From: Pestalotiopsis fici W106-1
Taxonomy: Eukaryota > Ascomycota > Sordariomycetes > Amphisphaeriales > Sporocadaceae
NCBI RefSeq assembly: GCF_000516985.1
Contig: NW_006917091.1
Coordinates: forward strand, 6,859,521-6,923,520
Length of the DNA stretch: 64,000 nucleotides
Direction: 5' to 3'
The notes beneath the pieces are model-generated. The model searched no databases, had not been told where the DNA came from, and worked only from the letters and a program-made list of their open reading frames with translations. Both the position numbers and the translations under genes were made by a program. Below, in pieces: positions 11,028-21,941 of the stretch. How positions within the stretch are numbered: the first letter of the stretch is position 1; each line of letters begins with the position of its first letter.

Positions 11028-12816
11028 TCAATCCCGCTTGACACCAACTCCTCCAACTCGGCGCAGTCCCAGGGCAGATACCAAACATACGACCACCATC
11101 CAGGAGAACATTGTCCAAAAGACGGCGCGGTAGCCTTCCATGAGAGCGCCGGGGGATGTCTTGTCCGTCTCGTGCGAAGCCGCGGTCACGGATGCAGAAA
11201 TAACAGAGGTTACAGTCAATCCAATCGCAGTGCCCACTTGTGCGCATGTATTGAATACGGCACCACTCAAGGCTTGCATATGGGCAGGGAAAACGCCCGA
11301 AACCACGAGCAAACCGACGGTAAAGAGGATGTCAGTGCTAAGAGGAGCGAGAATCTGGGGGAGAAAATTTTAGACCATGGTCATGGTAATCGTGTGTAAC
11401 GCTCAGAGCAGCTTACCTGTGCAAAGAAAGCGGCGTACCAATATGGCCACTCTGGCTGGATGACGGCCATTAATAGTGCTGATACAGCACTGAGAGCTGA
11501 TGAAATCAAAACCACCCACTTCACCGGCATACGACTGACAAAGATGCCAGTTGAAAGATTCGCAAGACCCCCAGCGATAAGGGAGGGAAGAATTCGCAAC
11601 GAAGCTCCAAATGCCGAGAAGCCCTGGACTTCTTGAAAGCTGAAAGAAAAAATCAATTAGAGAGAGGTTCAACTTGCAAATATGATACCCACACTGCTTA
11701 CAATAAACTGCTGAAAAGCTCCATGCAATTGGTGACGGCCGTCGTGAAGATTGCCATGATGCAGATACTGGTAAAGGCCGAACGACGCCAGAGCGAGTTG
11801 GGTATGAGTGCTATGCGATCGTTTTTGACTTGATAGTGCATCCAAACGATAAATGCTGGAATCGATACGGCGCTGATGACCAACAAGACTATATTGGATG
11901 CTTGACGGATGTTGTGGACGTCAGCCGACAAGGTGCTGTTGATGATCAATACGTGCTACAGTAGCATCGGTAAGATAAGCATGCATACTTACGCCAAAAC
12001 GTACGACAAGGTCGCCAAACTGGTGCTAGCAAGAATCGTTCCAATCCAGTCAATCTCTGAGGCGAGGCGCTTCCAAATGCTCTTCCCCTGCCGTCGTCGC
12101 GAATCCCGCGGCAATGCCCAGATTCCAACAACAGACAGAGCAATACTGGTAGCTCCAGCAAAGTAAAAAGCAGGTCTCCATCCCGTGTGATCAACAAAGA
12201 CTCCGCCCAGCACCAGGCCCAAGGAAAAGCCGAGAGTACTCGCGACGCCAAGGGAGGCGAAACCGATATTGCGGGGCTGCCCATCCTCGACGCTGGTCGA
12301 TATGATTGAAATGGCCGACGGCGTGATCATTGCGTAGCTGATACCCTGAATGGCACGAAAGGCAATGAGTTGGCCGCCTGTCTGGGCAAATCCACAGGCC
12401 AGAGCCACGACAGCACCCAGGAAAGATCCCATTAGGTTTACTCGCTTGGTACCAGCAACATCGGCAATGGACCCGGCCATGAGTAGACAGGATCCTGCAG
12501 TGAGGTAGAATACAGAAGTCGGCCAGAGGAGGAGACCGTCTTCAAGCCCCAAGGTTTCAATCATGGCTGGCAAACCAACCACAATAACACCATTGCAGAA
12601 GCTTCCGAAAAGCGTCAAGCCCGACAGCTGAGCAATGACAATAATGGCCCGGGTTTTAGCCAAGGTTGTTACCGCCAAGGCTTCTGCCGCATCCAAAGTT
12701 GGCGATGCTTCTGCTGGCGGTTCATGGCTTTTGCGTGGCGGTGGGATCATGTGGTGACTGGCCCCAGACGCGATGAAGTCGACGGGTTGTAACTCGGTTG
12801 CTGTAATTGTCGCCAT
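11028..12816 (-). CDS. MFS transporter, DHA2-like drug efflux family, 535 aa
   Basis: Polytopic plasma-membrane (or vacuolar) proton-coupled exporter of the major facilitator superfamily. Exons are 12816-11993, 11935-11702, 11639-11417 and 11354-11028, with introns of 57, 62 and 62 nt. The first acceptor is the CAG before 11935; the nearer TAG would cause a frameshift, whereas this site joins YVLA-TLSAD in frame. The first helix begins near residue 57. A motif-A-like loop (GSIADVAGTKRV) is at about 115-126, and a motif-C-like helix (GFSLGLVLGG) is at about 196-205. GWRPAFYF then marks the start of the next helix, and QEVQGFSAFGASLRILPSL is a typical large-loop junction in this group. Length and layout suit the 14-helix ATR1/DHA2 set, whose members export toxins and fungicides. 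The substrate cannot be read from sequence, and no biosynthetic genes adjoin it. Confidence 0.92.
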
Positions 12817-13114
12817 CTTGCATCAAAATCCTCGTCGCTGTTCAAGTCTAGATACAGTCTACTGAAATATCTATGCCAAAACAAAAACTGTAGACACACA
12901 AGGCGATTTGTAGGGAAAATCGAGGATGAAATAAAACTGTCATTCGTGAGCTTCTATCGTTGAGTCATGGGGTCCTGGTCTCTAGATAAAGAGTTGCCTT
13001 ACATATACCCGGTCAGCGGCGGAGCCACCAGACGTTATAGAGTAAAGTGAACAGTTATGCGGAGCCACCAGTCGTTGTAGGGTAATAAAGTGAGCAGTCG
13101 TAGACGGGTAAGCA
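12817..13114. other. MFS promoter region with tandem 40-bp repeats
   Basis: 298 bp upstream of the MFS gene and downstream of the HTH gene. It contains the two-copy 40-bp repeat at 13021-13103; no other structure is seen. Confidence 0.5.
13021..13103. repeat. Two-copy direct repeat, 40-bp period
   Basis: GGAGCCACCAG begins at 13021 and again at 13061, and the following 30 bases are alike. The differences are nearly all transitions, with copy 1 carrying A or T where copy 2 carries G or C, plus one transversion and one three-base insertion. This is the direction expected if copy 1 had undergone C-to-T mutation of repeats (RIP-like). Confidence 0.75.
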
Positions 13115-13495
13115 CTAGCCATCTATAAGGTCTTGCGGCGGCTCTACTTCCTCGGAGATTTGTTCAATCTGTTCAACTGATTCTTGTGCCGGGGCCGGCT
13201 GAGACTTGGGAATCCTATTCTTCCTAGGCCTACCTGATCGTTTGCCTTCGAGGAAAAACTCGTCCTTGATCACAAGCTTGGGACTATTTGGATCGAATCC
13301 GCGCGACACTGCGACTCGGTATATCGTATTGATAGTGCTGGGTGGGAAAATCCTTTTACCGTCCTCGTCAACACCAAACCAGTCAGATACGGCTGTACTT
13401 GACCAGTTGAAGCGAGGGGACTTGAGAAGAACCGCGCAAGCTTTGGCTGTTATGTCCTGTTTAACTCGCGTCGGACGGGGTTCACGGTCGGCCAT
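13115..13495 (-). CDS. Orphan HTH protein resembling a transposase N-terminus, 126 aa
   Basis: The start chosen is the internal ATG at 13495, with an AAAAAATGG context. The frame is open upstream to 13618, but that part is leader-like. Residues from about 10 to 75 look like the helix-turn-helix front end of fungal Tc1/mariner-type transposases: a motif WSSTAVSDWFGV, then TINTIYRVAVSRGFDP. This is followed by KRSGRPRK, an AT-hook-like GRP core that in those transposases marks the end of the DNA-binding region. The protein then ends in an acidic Glu-rich tail (QIEQISEEVE) with no DDE catalytic domain. It is therefore either a truncated remnant that is still open or a domesticated DNA-binding protein. 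The family link is from memory of motif style, not a search. Confidence 0.6.
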   Translation of the reverse strand: MADREPRPTRVKQDITAKACAVLLKSPRFNWSSTAVSDWFGVDEDGKRIFPPSTINTIYRVAVSRGFDPNSPKLVIKDEFFLEGKRSGRPRKNRIPKSQPAPAQESVEQIEQISEEVEPPQDLIDG

Positions 13496-14276
13496 TTTTT
13501 TGGAGAGAAATGAAATGCGTTGGATATATTTGGATGAAATTGAACTGGAATCAGGTGCGTGATGGGTTTCGGGACCTAGGGTAGCTGACGGCAACCAGTC
13601 TTTATATATATAGAACAACAGTTGTGATTCGATTAGTTGTGCAACACATTCAATCTAAGATGAACGTGAATGATAAATGTAGCAAAGTGGACACCTTGAA
13701 TGTAGCGGTGTGATGGCAGCTGCATTCTTCGGTAGGGGGCTCGGGTGCGTATATGCAGATATTCTTGAAATCAATCAGGTCTGAAAAGCATCAAAACTAT
13801 CCGATCATGAGCAGCCGTACTGCTATTTATCAAAAGAATTGTGGTTGTATCCGTCTCATTAAATACTCTAGCGCAAATAAATACTGGCATTCAGATGGGC
13901 AATGTTAGTACACAGTACTTTTTCCCTCTCTTGATGTACCCATCTGAATGAGCCCGACTCACTTCAATATTGCCATGGCTGCATCAAATATCAATGGCTC
14001 CAGTACCTAATGGTTGCGAAAATGGTTTACAAGTAAGGTAGCAATAGCAACAATCACATAAGGCATCTTGTTACGGTGTCACGAGACGCAGCTGCTTGTC
14101 ACTTGCCAAAACATTTACAGGTATCGATCCAGCAATTGTGTAGGTAGGTACCAAGGTGCGCGCCCAGCGGCAGTATCCGAAACCCCACGTCAACTACAAC
14201 ACCAGCTTCGGTTCAACCTTCTTCAACTGCGCTTCTTCAATTACGCCTAATAGTCTCGATAGCACCTCCCCCAAAG
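13496..14276. other. Intergenic region between HTH gene and sdc1
   Basis: 781 bp without a gene. It holds a perfect 12-bp inverted repeat at 13888-13950. The promoters of the HTH gene (-) and of sdc1 (+) must both lie here, so the pair is divergent. Confidence 0.5.
13888..13950. repeat. Perfect 12-bp inverted repeat, 39-nt spacer
   Basis: CATTCAGATGGG (13888-13899) is exactly reverse-complementary to CCCATCTGAATG (13939-13950). The arms do not extend outward. It could be a hairpin, an operator, or the ends of a very small element. Confidence 0.85.
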
Positions 14277-15025
14277 ATGAGCGAAGAGGGTCGCCGGGTC
14301 TCCACGACCCCGATTCCGGTGCCGGTTCCTTTCTATGCCCAGCAAGCCATGGCCCAACCCACTCCGAGCCCGCTGTCCGCGCCACGAGTCCCTGTGATGG
14401 AGAATCCGACCGCGACGACCGCGACGACCGAGAACAACACCACGACCAGCGCTGTCGCAAAGGACGTGGCCATGACGGATGCTGAGCCCACCTCTGCCGC
14501 TGTAAGAGAAGAAAGAATTCCTGTCCATCCACCTACCTACACATTCTCCTACCGAATAGCTCTTTTTCACACTCCCCCAAAGAAGTGTGCAGCTCTTTTG
14601 CTGATATTCTACCTGCCGCGCTTTCTAGTCTCCTGCTCTTCAGCAGGGCGCATCTCCAGCTCCCAACCGAACAGGCACGCCCGCTCGCGCAACCAACGGC
14701 GTACAAGAGCACCAGCAGCAGACCAGCACGTCGCGGGCCGCCAGCGCGCATCCGGACCCGGGCTTCACCATGCAGTCCGAGGCACCGCTGCACGGCGCAC
14801 CCGCGCGGCAGTACCTGAATACCAAGGTCACCGGTGTGCTTCTGGATGGTATGAAGCTGGTCGCCAAGGAACAGTACGTTGGCTTCCATGAGCGGTGGAC
14901 GTGGTTTTTCTACGCCAGCAGAACTTTCTCTTCAACTAACATTTGAACCCAGGCCCAAGGACCCTCTCCGTGTTTTGGGTGAATTCCTACTTCAACGCTC
15001 AAAGGAGCTCGAGAACCAGTCATAG
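14277..15025 (+). CDS. sdc1: COMPASS (Set1) complex subunit Sdc1/Dpy-30, 175 aa
   Basis: Small nuclear subunit of the Set1/COMPASS histone H3K4 methyltransferase; the Dpy-30 motif forms a helical dimer that binds the Ash2/Bre2 subunit. Exons are 14277-14501, 14644-14873 and 14953-15025. Introns are 142 and 79 nt with GTAAGA and GTACGT donors, and the joins are in frame. The first 130 residues are low-complexity (Thr, Ala, Pro, Gln), as in other fungal Sdc1 proteins. The Dpy-30 motif spans about 132-172: YLNTKVTGVLLDGM, then LVAKEQPKDPLRVLGEFL across the last intron, then the QRSKELE end. The gene converges on uS15, with 377 bp between stop codons. The exact exon 2 start (14644 or 14647) is ambiguous because of a CAGCAG acceptor and changes only one Gln. 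Confidence 0.93.
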
Positions 15026-15402
15026 AGTTTCATGGCTCCCGATCATATGCATTGTTCAGGGCGTTAAGGTTATGGTTTGGATAAAGAAAATGGTACGGCT
15101 GGCTGAAGGAAAGACAGTTGCAAGTCTCGGTGGTGCTCTATACTACTACGCATTGTGATACCATTGACATTCCGGTTGGTCTGCTTATTCAAAAGATGAA
15201 TTGATGTTTCTGCATTTCGTACGTTCATGAGATTTTCATTGGCATCTCTACGTGAAAATCGTTTTTCACGACTATCTAACTCGTGACGACCATTGATGAC
15301 TTTTTGCCCTTATTTAAAAAGCAAATGGTTCCTTTCCGTAAACTCCATGACCAAGCACTTGATGCAGAACAAAGACCAGCCCTCTAAGCGAATAGAGACC
15401 GC
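15026..15402. other. Convergent 3' region of sdc1 and uS15
   Basis: 377 bp between two facing stop codons, presumably the two 3' UTRs. No further structure is seen. Confidence 0.5.
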
Positions 15403-16174
15403 TTAAGCAACAATGGTGCTGGCGGTGGCGGACTCGTACTTCCAGGTAGGAGGAAGGACACCGACGGTCTTGTAGTAGCGGGCAAGACGGTGGATACGGG
15501 ACTCAATGAGAATGAGACGGAACTTGGAGTCCTTGTCCTTGCGGTTGCGCTCAAGGTGCTTGCGGACAGCGACAGCCTAATTGAAAATTAATATTTGCCA
15601 AATCGACCAAAGATTTGGGATGGGACATGGCTACTCACCTTCTTGATCAACATGTACAGATCCTCAGGGAGCTCAGGAGCGAGACCTGTGAGATCACTCT
15701 GTCAGCCATGACCGTACAGAGGCATAATGATTATTTTGCCGACTCCGAAGAGATCGCAATCTAGCAGACACAAGACTTTTTTTTTTTTTTTTCACACAAT
15801 ATCACATTCATCTTTCGTCGAGCGAGTTCGAGGGGAGGGTTCGTAGCGTACCGTTGGACTTGAGGATGCGCAGGATCTTGTTACCTGTTGCCCCGCAATG
15901 TTAGCAAATGTCTCGCATCTTCTGCAATTATTTTGAAGTTCTCGTCGAGAACATCCAGAGGTAAAAACGTACCAGTAACGAAGCGGACCTGGGCAATACC
16001 GTGGGAGTCACGGAGGATGACACCGATCTGGGAGGGGGTGGCACCACGCTTGGCGAGACGGCAGATCTGCTCAACGACCTGGTCGGGAGTGGTCTTCAAC
16101 CACGAGGGGGGAGTGCGGCTGTAGGGGGTAGCAGAAGAGCTGATACCCTTTCCCTTGCTGTGAAGACGACCCAT
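15403..16174 (-). CDS. rps13: 40S ribosomal protein uS15 (S13), 151 aa
   Basis: Small-subunit ribosomal protein uS15 (eukaryotic S13), which binds 18S rRNA in the central domain. Exons are 16174-15973, 15884-15852, 15685-15639 and 15576-15403, with introns of 88, 166 and 62 nt. The spliced protein is 151 residues, the normal family length, from [10 protein letters not shown] to ASTIVA, with the conserved core [16 protein letters not shown] and the C-terminal [10 protein letters not shown]. Exon 2 is only 33 nt and exon 3 only 47 nt. Intron 2 contains a run of 16 A on the coding strand. I checked that intron for a box C/D snoRNA because vertebrate S13 introns host U14; the boxes are not convincing. 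High, constitutive expression is expected. Confidence 0.97.
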
Positions 16175-17367
16175 GGCTGCGGTGTTTGGTGGTTGACGGT
16201 GAGGTTTGGCGTCGGTTGTCGAGGTTGCTGGTCGAGTGGTCGAAATGTCAAAGTCGTGATGGAAGTTTCGCGGGTCGCAGAAAATGGATAGCAGCTAAGG
16301 AAAATTGTGCGCCTGCCAAGATTTGGAGAATTGAGGTTGGTGCTAACGCCTCTGATTGGCTAAAGACTCAAAAGCTTGGCTCACCGCCCGAGGATCTGCC
16401 GCCCGTACCCACCTGCAAGACTTGGGTTTTAGAAATTTTCAGCTCCCGAACAGTCAGGGCCTTTTTTCTTTACCTTCCACCACCAATTCTCTGTTCCTCG
16501 GATGTTACCAAATTCCTGTCGCTCATGCACACTAATGAATAGTTCTACAGAGCCTCAGAGCGCGGTTATTCAGGTAAGATAGCAACCTCTTTGCAACATC
16601 TTCTTCTTCCCCAGTGTCTCAAATGATGAAACTACACATTTGTTTACTATTTCTGGTAAGTTTGCTATCATTCTAAATCTCCAACCTCGACTAGCATGCT
16701 CACAATAACTAGGTACCTCTTATGTTATCCCTTATCGGGAAATGAATTTAAAGGACTTCTGATCGAGCACATTTTGTCTCAAATTGTCACAGCCATCTCA
16801 GATTCGGGAGTCAACGCTGACGGTTTCTACAGGGACAGCGGGGACAATCGTGAGCATAGCGACTTGTGTGGTCGTATGGTAACTTGTCGGGTGCAACTAT
16901 GCATCTCAGGTCTTTACATAATAATTTAAGAATTTATCATACACTTGTTCTAAATGAACTCAACAACGTCCATTGATGAACCTCTTGCTCCATGAACGCA
17001 ATACGGGTAGTCATTTGTCCACTTGCTTCCCCTATGAAGCCAACTGGGTATGAAACAAAGAGTAACCGCCGTCCCATCTTCGTTCTCACCGTATGCTTTT
17101 CGCAATTTTCGTCACTTTTTATATCCGGAAGGGGCAGGATCCTCATTAATTATAAAGCTTCAACTGCATGGAAGTATTGATTTTTTTTTCCCCTATCAAG
17201 TAGCTGACATCCCGATTGTTCGTTCTCTATGGCAAGTTCAAAATGGCAGCCGCCGTGTTTCCCCAGACTCCTGATCTCCCTTCGGAATAGAAATTTGCTG
17301 GCTATCTACCAGCAAGTAACTCTAGTCGCGACATTTTACATGAAGAGCTGCCCAAGCCCGTCCAGCG
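16175..17367. other. uS15 promoter and Utp12 3' flank
   Basis: 1.19 kb with no supportable gene. The proximal part must be the uS15 promoter; the distal part (16.5-17.3 kb) is somewhat AT-rich. A 77-codon frame at 16696-16929 shows no protein-like features. Confidence 0.5.
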
Positions 17368-20316
17368 CTATGAGACGTGAACGAACGCGCGCTTCCTGAC
17401 GTTTTGTCCGTCGTCATCCTCCCAATTCTCATCAACATACTCCTTAACACTCTTGTCTTGTATCTGCATGCTCACAATCTTGAGGGCTGCAATGTTGAAA
17501 CCCATCTCATCCTTTTGCCGCCTCAGTGCCTTCCGGAGGTTGGTTCTAATACCATCAAGCATGGCTTTCATCGTCTTGCTGGCAACAATCTGGTTGTGAT
17601 GTGTCTTGAGCATGAAGAACAATATCCGACAGGTCAAAGGAATGTTCATCGATCTCACAGCAAACAAGTTTAGAAAGGTGAAAAGCATCGGTACTGTTGC
17701 AAAAGGGAGGACAAGCAGCGCATCGTGTAGTGCTGATGCCTTGATCTTTTGCAGTACAGAAAGGACATACTCCTCAGCACTGATGCCACCAAAGGCCATG
17801 AATATGGGATTTCGCTGTGGTGGTGCGATGTTTGGGTTTGCCGCCTTGGCCTCTTCCCATTCTCTGACCACGTGCAGATCAGCCATACCCAGCTCCAATG
17901 CTTCTTGAATGCGTTCGCCAGCCATCAATGTCTCCACTGTCTGCTTGCTGGCAGCCGCAACCTCGGCATTCTGCTCTTCGTCGTCTGGATCTCTCTCGAG
18001 TGAGTTGGTGAGTGTACTCTCGTACAGCTCTTCGATCTCCTTCTCGCGCTCTTCCTCGAGGAAGATTTGCTCGTCGGTTTCGTCCCATACACGAATGCTC
18101 TTATCATGACTAGCACTGATGATGAAGTTGCCGCTCCGGCTCATTGCCAGGGCCCAGATCTCACCATGGTGGCCATCCAATCGTTGGATCTGTTCAAATT
18201 TGTCTCCATCCCAGTACTTGATAGTTCGGTCTTTGCTTGCACTGAAAAAGTGATGACCATTACCATCGTTGTTGTGGGGCACGAAAGCGACCTGTAGAAT
18301 ACTGTCCTGATGCGCAAAAAGTGCCTTGTGGCAATCACCAAAGTCGAGACCCCAAATGCGAATGTTCTTGTCGGCAGAACAGGTCACAATGAGTTTGCTA
18401 TCGTAGGAGATGTCCATGTTCAGCACAGGCAGCTTATGGCCATAGAGATTCAAGTAGAGCTTGAGCGAGTCTGTGAAAAACACCTTCACCGTGCTGTCCA
18501 ACAGCGAGACTGCAAGATACTTGGCATCTGGCGAGTACCTGAGACTGAGTATATCGTCGGAGACTTTGAGTTGTCTCGATTGTACCAGTTTCAGTTTTGG
18601 TGTTGTCCGTGTCGTTCCAAGGACTTCTTCCTGGACAATTTTAAAGTCCCAGAATTTAGCCGACTTATCAGCACTGCCGGACACCATTGAGCGACCATCC
18701 GGATGCACTTGTAGCGACCAAATTGCACCCTCGTGCGCCGAAACACTATCAAGGAGTTGCGCCGAAGCCACGTCAAATACCTCGAGCTCACCAGCCTTTG
18801 TGCCGACGACAACAACTTTGTCTCCCGGGAGGAACGCGCAGCAAAGTGCATATCCACACTCAAAGGTTCTAATACAGGACCTAGTCTTCACATTCCAGAT
18901 CTTGAGAGAACCGTTAGATGCGGAGGCAAGCATTCTGTCATCGGAACTCAATGCCAGGGAGCGGATGTCCGCCCGGTGACCGGGGATATCGACTCCAAGA
19001 GATCTGGTATAGTCAGGAATATCCTCTTGTTTAGACTTTGTGCTCTTGTCTTTTGTTTGTATGTTGTACAGTTCAAGCTGGTTATTTGTCGTTCCCACGA
19101 GTAGTTGAAGTTCCTTGTGACCGTGGTTATTTGCCCAGTCAACACTTCTTACTTTGCCGCCAGTTCGAACAATTAGGTGTTGTGCAAATGCTTCTGTAAT
19201 GGGTGCAGTGCTGATATCCTCATCTTCGGCGTCGACCTCGGCATCTCCGGCTTCCGCTGTGCCCTTCTTGGCGAGCTTCTCCTTTCTTCTCTTCTTCTTA
19301 CGTGCCAAACTCTTCTTGATCTCGGCTTCGGAGCGTATCCGCCAAATCTCCACGGCCTTCTCTGCACCGTGCACTGTGAAGTAATCTCTGCGTGGGTGGA
19401 AAATGATCTCGGTCGCTTTGTCCTTGCCGTCACGGAAAAGAGTACCCCTGTCGTGGAGGAATTGTGTATTATGAGGGACATCGACTTGTTGTCTCGATGC
19501 GGCCAGTCCGGCGGTATCGAGAGACCACACTTTCAGTTCTCCAGAGTTGCCGCCAGTGATGCAGCCACTGAGGTCTGGCGAGACGCCCAAGGCCCAGCAT
19601 TCACCATTAGTCTGTGCAATATGCGTCTCGATGCAGTGTCGCGACGAGAGATCCCAGAGTTTGATCAAAGCATCCTTGCCAGTCGAGAGCAGGAAACCCT
19701 CGGAAATGGCCGCCGACCCATCGACAATCATGGCTTGATCGCCATCTTCCTCGGCAACTTCTGGCTGTGGCTCCACGAATCGAAGACCTGTGATTTGATC
19801 CTTGTGGCCGCGTAGCTTGAATTGACCGACCTCGGCAACCAGATCCCAAACAATGACATCTGTATCCTTAGAACCACTAGCAAGCCGCACGCCAGATCCG
19901 TCGAATGCAAGAATGGTGATTGCCGACTTGTGGCCGTTGAAGCTCACAATGCTGGTAGCAATCTTGCTATCCCAGAGACGCACACTTCCGTCTTCGTATC
20001 CGACAGCAAAGACGTCTTTATCGGTCTTGCTCTGCGCAATAGCGGTCACTTGCGCCGAGCAGTTTTCATCCTTCCATCGGTTTAGGAGCTCGCCCTTTTT
20101 GATATCCCAAGTCAAAACTTCCTCGTTGGCAGCGACCACGGCCTGGCCAGCGCTGGTGCTCGATCGATCATTGGGTGTCCATAGTAGATTGGATGTGCCG
20201 GACGCTACGAGGCCGAAGGACTTCGAATGCTCATATTTGCTGAAATGAAACCTTGATTAGCGCGGCTTTAGGAAACATTCCTAACCACTGGATACTTACA
20301 GATATGATTTGACCAT
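17368..20316 (-). CDS. utp12: U3 snoRNP / SSU processome protein Utp12 (Dip2, WDR3), 962 aa
   Basis: Nucleolar WD40 protein of the UTP-B subcomplex, needed for early cleavage of pre-rRNA toward 18S rRNA. A 17-nt first coding exon (20316-20300, MVKSYL) joins across a 60-nt GTAAGT...TTTCAG intron to exon 2 (20239-17368); the joined start MVKSYLKYEHSKSFG is characteristic. Two seven-blade WD40 propellers follow: repeats such as VRLWDSK, VIVWDL, IKLWDLS, LKVWSL and then LKIWNVK, AKFWDF, IRIWGLD, IKYWDGD, IRVWDE. A basic Lys/Arg linker (ARKKKRRKEK) lies near residue 320. The last 200 residues form the Dip2/Utp12 C-terminal domain (ALHDALLVLPF through LRKALRRQKDEMG). The gene shares a promoter with ARPC2. 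Confidence 0.96.
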
Positions 20317-20721
20317 ATTGGCAAAGTCAAGTCTCGCATGCGACAAATTTGGCTGCTTGTAAGTCAACCTGCAAAAAGCATCCCAAACTTTTTTTTCTGT
20401 AAGAGAGCCGATAAGAGATGCTTATCGGACTTTTTTCCAGGCACGGGCCAGGAGGGACTACATTAGTCGCAAGAGCTGAGCTGCCCCGCGCTTTCCCATT
20501 CCCCCTTTGAATTGGCCGGTGAATGTTCGGGCGGCCGATGAGAGCTGCGGGACCCCCCAATTCCGTACGTATTGCGACTGGACCAGCGACGTAAGCGGGT
20601 TGCCAGTGAGCATCAGGAGCAGCGTCGAGCATCACCAGCCCCACCATCCCAGGCACCTCTAATTGCAACATCGACATTGAAACACCAATATCAGCACAAT
20701 AGCCGGGGCACAATAGGCAAG
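20317..20721. promoter_or_regulatory. Bidirectional promoter between utp12 (-) and ARPC2 (+)
   Basis: The two start codons are 405 bp apart and diverge, so both core promoters and leaders must fit here. Several GC-rich blocks are visible around 20440-20560, and a T/C-rich tract near 20390 could be a leader of utp12. No TATA box is convincing. Confidence 0.6.
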
Positions 20722-21941
20722 ATGCTTCTGCTCGACTACCAGAACGTTCTTCTGCAGTCGGTGCTGACCGAGAGATTCTCGGGGTGAGACGACACCTGCT
20801 TCTGCGACCACACGCCGCTTGCTAATGCCTCGATCCAGAGCTCCCCCTGTCTCCATCGACCAGACGGTCTCCGACTTTGACGGCGTCACATTCCATATCT
20901 CTACTCCCGAAGCAAAGACCAAGATTCTGGTCTCCATCAATATCAGATGCTTTAAGGAATTGGTCACCTACGGCGCAGAACAAGTGCTGAATCGCGAATA
21001 CGGCCAATATGTTGTCCCTCCGGAGCCTGGCTACGACTTCTCGATCTTGGTCGACCTGGAGAATCTGCCGGCCGAGAAAGGCATGTCCCGCAATTTTCAC
21101 CGATAAAGACGTTCTACTGACCCTGTTCAGAGGAGCGCGATGAACTAGTTAAGAAGATTTCGCTCTTGAAGCGCAACGCCATGGCCGCCCCTTTCGAGGC
21201 CGCCTACGAGGAATACTACAAACTCAAGGAAGAGGCATCCAAATACACCTCGGAAGAAGCTCCTCAAGGTGTGCGAGAGGGTGGCGACGTCATGGCAATT
21301 CACTACCGCGAGGAAGAAGCCATCTATGTCAAGGCTAGCCACGATCGTGTGACTGTGATTTTTAGTACTATTTTCCGAGAGGAGACGGATCGTATCTTTG
21401 GCAAGGTCTTTATCCAGGAGTTTGTCGATGCACGAAGAAGAGCCATTCAAAACGCACCTCAAGTGCTGTTCAGAAACGACCCGCCTCTGGAATTGCAAGG
21501 AGTGCCTGGCGTTAAGTCCAGCACTGAGGGCGAAGTTGGCTATGTCACCTTTGGTAATGATGTTTTCTAAGCTGGGCATGTAGCTTTGCTAACTGTTCTA
21601 GTCCTATTCCCTCGACACTTGACACCGCAACGAATGCCCGATGTCATCTCCCACATCCAGACGTTCCGCGACTACTTCCACTACCACATCAAAGCATCCA
21701 AGGTAAGGAAGGACCCACAAGATCGCTTGTGGGGAGAAATAGCAGTCTAATGAATGGCAGGCGTATATCCACTCTCGTATGCGACGGAGAACTGCAGACT
21801 TCCTCCAAGGTATGTATCATATTGTCACGCGGGCGCTGGTCTTGACTAATGAGCACAGTTTTGCGACGGGCCAGACCAGAGAACGAGGAGAAGGAGAGAA
21901 AGACGGCAAGCGGACGAACCTTCAAGGTTCAAGCGGCATGA
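20722..21941 (+). CDS. arpc2: Arp2/3 complex subunit 2 (ARPC2, p34), 319 aa
   Basis: Core subunit of the Arp2/3 actin-nucleating complex. ARPC2 and ARPC4 form the central dimer that contacts the mother filament in cortical actin patches and at endocytic sites. Exons are 20722-20783, 20839-21080, 21131-21553, 21602-21702, 21761-21809 and 21859-21941; all joins keep frame and the sum is 960 nt. The start MLLLDYQNVLLQSVLTERF is typical. The central LLKRNAMAAPFE and the C-terminal DVISHIQTFRDYFHYHIK and MRRRTADFLQVLRRARPE are family hallmarks. Intron 2 (21081-21130) is read as a GC-AG intron: only a donor at AAAG/GCATGT restores the frame, and a CTGAC branch-like site lies 10 nt before the acceptor. 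The other four introns begin GT. The length is normal for fungi. Confidence 0.95.

Noticed and set aside
15686..15851. Possible box C/D snoRNA in uS15 intron 2
   Set aside because: An AAGATGA near the 5' side and a CTGA near the 3' end are present, but the C box is imperfect, no terminal stem forms around the boxes, and the spacing is long. The A16 run also argues against it.
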